Shown: piece by piece, positions 58,201 to 64,000 of the stretch | Numbering within the stretch: position 1 is the stretch's first letter | How the letters are laid out: the number at the start of each line of letters is the position of its first letter | Source of the DNA: Cyanoderma ruficeps | Lineage: Eukaryota > Chordata > Aves > Passeriformes > Timaliidae | DNA length: 64,000 nt | Assembly: GCA_008694505.1 (NCBI GenBank) | Contig: VZDJ01000056.1 | Location: 9,444,898 to 9,508,897 of the forward strand | Direction: 5' to 3' | Program-made: the position numbers and the translations under genes | Notes under the pieces: generated by a model | Databases searched by the model: none | What the model was told of the DNA's origin: nothing | The model's input: only the letters and a program-made list of their open reading frames with translations

Positions 58201-59663
58201 GCAGAAGCAGAAGGACATGAGGTAAAAAGACTTAAATTTGACAAGGAAGGGGAAGCCAGAGATGCACCAAACCAAACTGCCTCCAGTGAAGTCTCTTCAG
58301 GCATGGGGGAAGAGACAGAAGCGTCCTCTACATCTCAGGATAAAGAAAAAGATGCTACCTGTGCCAGACAGCACTGTACAGAGAAAGAGGAGGAAGGTAT
58401 TGCAGATTTCACTCTCTTCTTTTACTTCCAAGGAGTTGGGATTTTCTTTGCTGGAGACCAGTGCTGCTGGGATTGCTGCAGGTGTCCAGTTGTGCCTAAA
58501 GAAGAGCTGCTTCATAATTCAATTTTGCATAATTTAGCAATTCTGTTATTTCTTTTTCCTTCATCCTACACTCAATATGAAACTTAGGCAAATGTACTTA
58601 AAATCTTCTGAGGCCATGAATTAAATCAGGTTCTTAAACCAAGAATTCAAGAATCCCTGTGTTGGGGTATCATCAGGTGTTCTCATCCTTTCTGCAGAAC
58701 AGGGATGGGTCATAGCTCTGCTTGACTGTCTTTATTACTTATGGAATTTATTTATTTACAGATACAAATTTGTGTTCTTTCAGTGAGGAGACTGAGCAAC
58801 AGTATCTCCACATCCTGTTAGAACAGTAAAAATTATCTTACTGCAGGGCAGGCTCTGTACCTAAGTTAAAAAAAAAGTAAATAACTGTAGTTAAGAGATT
58901 AGTCTATTTTTTACATATTCTTCAGTGTTTCCTTTGAATTCTTTTTCGTGGCTCATGTATTTGTACAGTCCTGTAGACCATGATGGCTGTACACCTGAAA
59001 CAGCCATGGTTTCGTAATTTAAAAAAAAACTGCTTCTGAAAACAAATGGAGGATGTGGGGAAGCCAGAAAAAGTTACTTCTTAAACTCAGCCTTTATCCA
59101 GTGAAGCTTAATTAAGTGAAGCTACCTGTTAAATAACATTTTTTTATTGTATGTTGGCATAGTTTGGATATCCTGACCAACTGTCAGGTGCCTCTGATTC
59201 TTTACATCTTCTAATAAAGTGGGGGTTTGTCTGTTTCTCCTGTCCGTGGCTGTGCTGTGGAAGTTTGGCTCAGCATAGCTGGGAGTGGAAAGTAGCAGGA
59301 TTAAGGAATGTTGGAAAATCCCTCGGTAAGACTGTACTTCCTTTGTTCCTAGAGTCCTTCATGTCTCCCAGAAACGTTGGGCAGGACAGAAAAGATCCAG
59401 AAAAAGACAGTGACTCCTCGAGCGTGGCTGAAGAGAGCTGTGAGGAGAACAATCAGATGGAGGAGTCTGAGCAGCCACGGGCAGAGAAGGATTCACACTC
59501 TGCTGACAGTGACATCAGTGCGTCTGCCCCTGGAGCTGACTGCAGTGACACAGAAGAGCTGGGCTCCTATGCCAGTGAAACTCCAGAAAACTCCTCAGAG
59601 ACCCCCATGGAAAACAGTGATGAAGCCACAGAAGCTGCAGATGAACCTATGGAGCAAGACTAA
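34170..59663 (+). CDS. PPP4R2: PPP4R2, protein phosphatase 4 regulatory subunit 2 (complete, 9 exons, 405 aa)
   Basis: PPP4R2 is the core regulatory subunit of the PP4C-R2-R3 phosphatase, which acts in nucleus and centrosome on DNA-damage substrates such as gamma-H2AX and RPA2 and contacts the SMN complex. Coding exons are 34170-34203, 34886-34967, 51361-51531, 55994-56087, 56901-56938, 57266-57340, 57718-57861, 58128-58396 and 59353-59663. Every junction is GT-AG and phases agree. The product starts [20 protein letters not shown]. Its conserved helical PP4C-binding region covers about residues 1-140 ([60 protein letters not shown]). A Ser/Pro-rich low-complexity region follows, then a nuclear-localisation-like [10 protein letters not shown] (244-253) and an acidic C-terminus ending DEPMEQD. 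Human PPP4R2 is about 417 aa. This copy is slightly shorter, partly because the Glu run around residue 300 is reduced. The N-terminal half is nearly identical to the family and the tail is divergent, as is usual. Confidence 0.96.
34886..34967 (+). CDS. PPP4R2: PPP4R2 coding exon 2
   Basis: The acceptor is TTATGCCAACAG and the donor ACGAT|GTAAGT. It encodes [20 protein letters not shown] and AKTGET. It is followed by the largest intron of the window (16.4 kb). Confidence 0.95.
35410..35710. promoter_or_regulatory. Orphan CpG-rich island in PPP4R2 intron 2
   Basis: About 300 bp rich in CG dinucleotides (GCTGCTGCGGCGGGG, CGGACGAGACG, GGATCGGAGCGATCCGCGC) inside otherwise AT-rich intron, 1.2 kb beyond the first promoter island. 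No repeat family is recognised. It could be an alternative promoter, an enhancer or a relic. Confidence 0.4.
37301..37345. repeat. Short 15-bp tandem repeat, three copies
   Basis: CAGCCCAGGGGAGCC-type units repeat three times with few changes. Confidence 0.75.
39200..39470 (-). mobile_element. Old, worn CR1-like LINE fragment, reverse orientation
   Basis: CATAGAATGGCTGGAAGTGA, then TCTGGAGGTGATCCAG, then GTGCTCAAGGGTAGC and GAAAATCTCCAGTGGTGG follow the order of the reverse-complement CR1 3' end but with many differences. Boundaries are approximate. Confidence 0.5.
44140..44425. repeat. G-rich minisatellite, 63-bp unit with internal 14-18 bp subrepeats
   Basis: The phrase CCGGGCAGTCCCGG recurs at 44231, 44294, 44357 and 44403 (spacing 63, 63, 46). 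Between copies are GGGGGACAGGACGGGCAGG subrepeats. The plus strand carries many runs of three to six G. Open frames on both strands here are repeat artefacts. Confidence 0.92.
51361..51531 (+). CDS. PPP4R2: PPP4R2 coding exon 3
   Basis: The acceptor is TTTTATGCAG and the donor AATGG|GTATGT. It encodes 56 residues of the PP4C-binding core, including [20 protein letters not shown]. Confidence 0.96.
55994..56087 (+). CDS. PPP4R2: PPP4R2 coding exon 4
   Basis: The acceptor is TTTCATTGCAG and the donor GAAAAG|GTAAGT. It encodes [20 protein letters not shown] and [11 protein letters not shown]. Confidence 0.96.
56901..56938 (+). CDS. PPP4R2: PPP4R2 coding exon 5 (38 bp)
   Basis: The acceptor is TATATTACAG and the donor TCAGA|GTGAGT. 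It encodes [12 protein letters not shown]. It is very short, but phase and family match are exact. Confidence 0.94.
57266..57340 (+). CDS. PPP4R2: PPP4R2 coding exon 6
   Basis: The acceptor is TTGTTTGTTAG and the donor GACAG|GTGAGT. It encodes [20 protein letters not shown] and GYSD. Confidence 0.95.
57718..57861 (+). CDS. PPP4R2: PPP4R2 coding exon 7
   Basis: The acceptor is TTAATTTTAAAG and the donor CACAG|GTTTGT. It encodes a Ser/Thr/Pro-rich segment including [10 protein letters not shown] and the [13 protein letters not shown] stretch. Confidence 0.94.
58128..58396 (+). CDS. PPP4R2: PPP4R2 coding exon 8
   Basis: The acceptor is TTGCTTGTAG and the donor GGAAG|GTATTG. It encodes 89 residues including the basic [10 protein letters not shown] nuclear-localisation-like patch and an acidic TEKEEE end. 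The frame stays open for about 190 bp into the intron, so intron retention would give a different short C-terminus. Confidence 0.94.
59353..59663 (+). CDS. PPP4R2: PPP4R2 coding exon 9 with stop
   Basis: The acceptor is TTGTTCCTAG. It encodes 102 residues rich in Ser, Glu and Asp, ending in DEPMEQD and TAA at 59661-59663. Confidence 0.95.
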
Positions 59664-59731
59664 TTTAAATAAACTTAGAGGCAGTATTTTCCATAAGGCT
59701 CCGGTTTTACACTGTATAAATAATTTTATGT

Positions 59732-59737
59732 AATAAA
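59732..59737 (+). terminator. PPP4R2: Proximal poly(A) signal of PPP4R2
   Basis: AATAAA 69 bp after the stop, with a second copy at 59775. It would give a very short 3' UTR. Confidence 0.4.
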
Positions 59738-61667
59738 GTGGACCTTTAGTTTTACAAAAAGAAGCAGGTTGTATAATAAACTTCTCCATGGATTGAACCT
59801 TGAAAGAGTTGTACGTGATAAGAACTGTGAATACCAGCTCCTTCAGGTCCTGCTTACCGCTGAACTTTCGTTTGGTCAAATCAGTGGTTTGTGTATAGTT
59901 TTTTTTATTTAGAATAAAAGTTTTTAAACTGGAAGGTAATTATAATTTTGACAACTTTTTTGGAGATCACCACACCTAGTTGTATGTAAGCAAGAAAGCT
60001 TTTTGTCTCGTCTTTTTCTGACAGCTCTAGCAGTTACTTCATATTTTGGTTACAGTTTCAACATCTGACACGTGAAATTCGGGGTTTCAGGCTGGTTTCT
60101 GGATTTTTATTTAAATACACACCAAGAAACCTTCTGTTGTGTGTTTCAAACGTGTTCCATTTCACACACGCATCTCCACACAGCATGCACACCTCCGTGT
60201 ACCCTCGCTGTTCTAAGGGGGAAAGGGTATATTTTTCTGTTTCTATAAAAGATAAAATACAGCAAATACTTTTTCTATAGGAAAAGACTGAGTTCACCTC
60301 TCAAGGCGCTTTGCTTTGCCTCTGGGAAAAAAAACAAAACACATGAAATCTGGCCCATATGAAACCCTGGAAGTACTAACATGGTTGAAAACACCAGAGT
60401 GAAACACATTCCGAGAGAACTGTTCCAATGACAACATTTTTGTATCCTTCTGAGGTGCCTGAATGAAAGGAGTTCATTTATTTATGAGAAAAATGTGCTT
60501 TATGTTGAGAACGTTGTAATCAAACCAATTAGCTTAAAACTTTTGTAGAAGAAACGTTTGAAAATAAAATCCCTTGGAAGAAACGAGCAGGTATTTGCCT
60601 TTTTTGAGTGCTTCTTGGAGCTTGTGAATATTGTAGAGAAGTCTCCGAGTCCCTCCAAGGTTTGCAGGTGGCATCGGGCTGATCACACCACAGGATGGGA
60701 AGGATGGAGACGTGGCCCTGGTCATGTTCCTGAGCTACGAGGGTTAGGGGTGCAGAGGAACCACCACGATTTGTATAACATTTTGGAAGCGAACGAAATA
60801 TTTTTGAACGTGCTACTTTGACAGCCAGTGTTACATTTTTTTTTTCAAACCAGCTCAAAGCACAAACTACTGCTTTAAACTCGATGTTTTCCAGTTCCCG
60901 TATTTAAAGACATGCAAGCTGCAACCTCCCAGTCACAATTACTGGCTGCCAAATTTATACCTGTTTCTTCGACTGTACCTTTTTGATATTTAGGATTTTT
61001 AAATTTCTGTAAAGTAGATTTTTTGTAGATTGTAATGAGTGCTCACTGCCATTGTGAAACGGTATATAATTGTATAATTTCTGTGTGTAAACTGAATGCT
61101 TGGGCTTTCAATACAGTATTCATATAAAGCAATAAATATTAATGTTATGAAATATCTGAGTACATTTTTATCACACTTGTCCCTCTTTGGTTTTAAGTTC
61201 ATGTACCTGAAGTACAAAAATGACCTCTAAAATGCATGCTGATAGTTTCTTGTACTACACGGTCTGCTTTGTATTGTTTGGGGGAAATTTAGGTTTTGAT
61301 TAATACCAGAATTAATTTGGCTCGGTTGGGCTATTTATAAAGTTACTTCTTGCTGATGTTGCCTATCAAGTTGTGAGCAGACAGGATTCAGGGAGACGCT
61401 TGCAAAAAAAAAAAAAATCTTGATCAAGATCCCCTTGCAGAAAGAAAATTGTACTTTGACTCATTTCCGTTGTGCTGAAGGGTTGGATGTGTGTTATCAA
61501 ATTAAAGGACTGAACCAATATGGTGAAATTAGGAAAGTTTAAGAATATAGTGACATCTTACACCTTTTTTTTTTTTTAATATTTTGCCAATGAGAAAATT
61601 TTAAAATTTCTAAGTTTAGAGATTTCTGAAATTTTCTTTAGATTGTTTTATTTGTGACGATATTGTC

Positions 61668-61673
61668 AATAAA
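61668..61673 (+). terminator. PPP4R2: Main distal poly(A) signal of PPP4R2
   Basis: AATAAA followed within 25-50 bp by a TGTGACC and TGTTTGTTTG downstream element. This is the best candidate for the long 3' UTR end. Confidence 0.6.
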
Positions 61674-61894
61674 CTTGTTCTTTAAGCACCTGTGACCTTT
61701 CCAGATGTTTGTTTGAGCAGCAGAGACCTGCAGAGGGATTTGGAGGTGTGGATCCATTTCTGTATCTGCAACTTATTTTAAAGGCTAATAAAAGTGGAAA
61801 GAATGCTTCAACCTCACAGCAAAGATCTTAATCCTAAATGTGTACCCTACATTTAACAAAATCTGCTTTAAATTCCCTAATTACACACCCCAGA

Positions 61895-62105
61895 GCACAC
61901 GACTTCAAACTGAGAGTGGGTTTCGATTGGATATGGGGAAGAAATTCCTGACTGATGGTGCTGAGGCTGCTCCTGGATCCCTGGGAGTGTCCAAGGCCAG
62001 GCTGGACAGGGTTTGGGGCAGCCTGGGACAGGGGAAGGTGTCCCTGCCCGTGGTAGGGCTGGGATGGGCTTTGGGATCCTCCTCAACCCAAACCATTCTG
62101 TGACT
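61895..62105 (+). mobile_element. CR1-type LINE 3' fragment, forward orientation
   Basis: TTCCTGACTGATGGTGCTGA, CAAGGCCAGGCTGGACAGGG, CCTGGGACAGGGGAAGGTGT and TCAACCCAAACCATTCTGTGAC match the avian CR1 3' end in order. It lies about 200 bp past the PPP4R2 poly(A) signal. Confidence 0.85.
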
Positions 62106-63411
62106 GACCCTGCGTTTGCTTACAGCCGAACGGAGCTTTCTGCTCCTCAAAGGAAACGTGAGGTTAAACCCCACAAAACCAGCAGCAGGTGCTTGAGAGG
62201 GTTTGTGGGTGAGTTTCCTGTGAAAAATCACATGGGACCAGAATAGAAAGTGGAATGGAGCTTGTTCCTCAGAGTACAAGGTCGAAACCAACACTTAATT
62301 CTGCTCTTGATTTAGTAAAAATAGTAAAAAAAAAGTTTAAAAAATATTTCCTCATGCTATCCAAGGTTCTCTGTCAGGCTGGATTTTTAAATCTCAGGGA
62401 ATACTTGAAAGCTTGCCCTGGGGAGAGCTTTCTAACGCAGCATGGATTTGGCCTTGTAGAGACTGGATTTGGACTTTAAATGTTCCAAAAAAGTCTTTGA
62501 GTTGTGTGAATGGAGCAGAAGCTGCTGGATTTCAGGGTTAATTTATGGGCAGCAACTTCTGCTGAGAGACCGTGCAAGGGCATTGCTCCCGGTGGGAGAG
62601 ATTTACTGTGGGACAAATAAATCCTGGAATCCTTTTGCATGGAATCCTCACGTGTCCAAAGTGGAGCTCAGGACAGCAAAGCCCGTGGACCTCTGGGGCT
62701 GTGTCCTTGCCTGCCTGAGGCAGCACGAAGCTTTGGGACAAGGGATTATTGCTGATTTTTGCATTGCTGACCAGCTCCAGGACTGATGGGGATTTCTTTT
62801 GAAAATCCTTTTGGGTCTACTGTGGACTCCCACAAAGAGATTTTTTTTTAATACAAAAATTGTGTTCTGGAAGTTTCCGAGGCTAAGGCATCTCTGCAGC
62901 ACCAAGTATTGTTTTTAAACATTTCAGCAGGAAATACTCGTAGCTGGAGGAGTAAATTGGAATTGTGTTTCAGTTGATGCCTGGCCTGGGGGATGCAGGA
63001 AATGGGCTAAAAAAATGATCTGCTTCAGCCTGTGAGTTGTTTTTGGTGTGTGCTGCTTTGCTCAAGCACTTCACTGAGAAGCTGCATCACAACTATCCTG
63101 GGTCTGGTGCAAAAGAATCAAGCTTTTATTTTTAGCTTTGTTAATTGTGTGTGAGGGGAAGAAAAAAAACAACCCAGAGCGAAAGCCTGATAGAATCTTA
63201 GTTCTGTGAATTGTCCGTTGCAATAGTTAAGTGGCAACACAGTGATTTATTAAAAATAAATAGATTTTTTTTTTCTAGAATGGATGCCTTCTATTGAGTG
63301 CAACTGCACAGTTCCACACTCCTTTGGCATTTTTCATGCACTTCTAGGCAGAGTTTAAAGGTTATTTGCATCTCTGTCTGTCTCAGGTCATGTTTTTCAG
63401 TGAGACGAGAG
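62106..63411. other. Intergenic DNA or 3' UTR of a convergent minus-strand gene
   Basis: No plus-strand exon is recognised. Minus-strand AATAAA signals lie at 63251-63246 and 63130-63125, suitably placed to end a transcript carrying the exon at 63547-63412. Confidence 0.4.
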
Positions 63412-63547
63412 CTATGGATTGCTGCTGGCATCCCAGTTACTGCTCTCCATTACCAACGGGAGGCCCGTGTTGTGTAACTTATAAACTCTTGTCAATCGAC
63501 TTTTCATCCTCATCCCCTCAAGGACTTCTTGAAGTAGTTCCATAATC
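63412..63547 (-). CDS. Unidentified terminal coding exon, 44 residues plus stop
   Basis: On the minus strand a long pyrimidine tract ending TTGCTTCCCACAG (to 63548) precedes a 136-bp open segment. In one frame it reads IMELLQEVLEGMRMKSRLTR, continues VYKLHNTGLPLVMESSNWD, and ends ASSNP with TAG at 63414-63412. The other two frames close within about 45 bp. Minus-strand poly(A) signals lie 160-290 bp further on. I do not recognise the protein. The VYKL-x-NTG-x-PL pattern faintly recalls doublecortin-type repeats, unverified. By synteny a minus-strand PDZRN3 would be expected further right, but this text is not one I can match to it. Confidence 0.4.
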
Positions 63548-63550
63548 CTG

Positions 63551-63844
63551 TGGGAAGCAAAATAAGGGTAGTAAAAAGGGTTGAAGAGAAAGCAGAGCTG
63601 TGAGGGCCAGCAGCACGATGGATGTGCTGGGATAACACCGATGGGGACACGAGCCCAGAACGGCCTGGCCTGGCCTGGTGGGGAGCTCACACAGCTCAGC
63701 ACTTCCAGGAGCAACGCAGGACGAGGATTCCTTGGATAGGTGAGAAAACTTGTGCAAGCTCGTTCCCATGACGGGAAACCCGAGCGGTGGAGCTGCTCCG
63801 GACGCGGGGCAGAGCAGGAGGGGAAACTCGAGATGCTGCGGGAG
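63551..63844 (-). other. Flank of the unidentified exon, probably intronic
   Basis: GC-moderate sequence upstream (minus sense) of the acceptor at 63548. No exon with a donor is recognisable before the minisatellite. Confidence 0.4.
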
Positions 63845-64000
63845 CGGGGTGATGGGGGCGGCATTCCCAGTGATGGAGCCGGGATTCCCTGTGATGGAGA
63901 GAGATATTCCTTGGTGATGGAGAAAGGCACTCCCGGGTGATGGAAAGGGCATTCCCTGGGGATGGAAAGGGCATTCCCTGGGGATGGAGAGCGGCATTCC
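63845..64000. repeat. GATGGA-rich minisatellite, about 20-24 bp unit, running off the right edge
   Basis: Units of the type GATGGAAAGGGCATTCCCTG repeat with variation through the window end. The last two full copies are nearly identical at 20-21 bp spacing. The long frames on both strands here come from the repeat. Confidence 0.9.

Larger units (their letters stand above)
51532..59352 (+). other. PPP4R2: PPP4R2 introns 3-8
   Basis: The introns between exons 3 and 9 are 4462, 813, 327, 377, 266 and 956 bp. They are AT-rich with occasional homopolymers and an ATT run at about 55431-55447. No other gene or clear transposon was seen. Confidence 0.75.
59664..61690 (+). other. PPP4R2: PPP4R2 3' UTR
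   Basis: About 2 kb of AT-rich sequence after the stop, with AATAAA signals at 59732, 59775, 59913, 61131 and 61668. Only the last is followed by both a GT-rich element and a loss of 3' UTR character. Alternative short and long 3' UTRs are likely. Confidence 0.6.

Noticed and set aside
63412..63997. 159- and 172-codon repetitive minus-strand frames
   Set aside because: Mostly translation of the terminal minisatellite. Only the portion after the acceptor at 63548 looks like a real exon.
61700..64000. A bornavirus-like EBLN2 copy, which lies next to PPP4R2 in human
   Set aside because: No open frame of suitable length or resembling text was seen. The human copy is a primate-lineage insertion and is not expected here.
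1..64000. CRISPR arrays, prokaryotic defence or mobile systems, tRNA or rRNA genes
   Set aside because: The window is vertebrate nuclear DNA. The tandem repeats present have satellite, not spacer-repeat, structure, and no RNA-gene folds were recognised.

Overview
The window is vertebrate nuclear DNA, most likely from a bird and possibly a passerine. It carries intron-rich genes with GT-AG splice sites and CpG-island promoters. It also has several CR1-type LINE 3' ends of the kind common in avian and other sauropsid genomes, and one probable LTR of an endogenous retrovirus. The gene order SHQ1 - GXYLT2 - PPP4R2 matches the order I know from human 3p13. No operons, CRISPR arrays, tRNA or rRNA genes were seen.

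Layout. (1) About 1-6050: the 5' part of SHQ1 on the minus strand, with five coding exons for residues 1-195, a probable non-coding first exon in a CpG island at about 5690-6080, and the remaining exons beyond base 1. (2) About 6050-9530: intergenic DNA between the head-to-head SHQ1 and GXYLT2 promoters, ending in a CR1 copy with an internal 44-bp tandem repeat. (3) 9795-27131: GXYLT2 on the plus strand, complete in seven coding exons (412 aa). Intron 4 holds an antisense LTR. (4) 27132-33660: GXYLT2 3' UTR and intergenic DNA with two CR1 pieces. (5) 34170-59663: PPP4R2 on the plus strand, complete in nine coding exons (405 aa). Its 16.4-kb intron 2 holds a second, orphan GC-rich island and a G-rich 63-bp minisatellite. 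(6) 59664 to about 61700: PPP4R2 3' UTR with several poly(A) signals. (7) 61700-64000: a CR1 fragment, an unidentified minus-strand terminal exon (63412-63547) with a strong acceptor, and a minisatellite running off the right edge.

The three genes are unrelated housekeeping or processing genes: H/ACA RNP assembly (SHQ1), Notch O-glucose xylosylation (GXYLT2) and protein phosphatase 4 regulation (PPP4R2). They are neighbours by conserved synteny and do not form a pathway. I found no convincing previously undescribed biological system. The most interesting points are a GC-AG intron and a splice-assembled upstream AUG in SHQ1, alternating exon GC3 in GXYLT2, very short upstream ORFs in GXYLT2 and PPP4R2, CR1 copies beside all three promoters, and the unassigned terminal exon at the right edge. 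All family assignments come from reading translations and comparing them with remembered family features. No database search was run.
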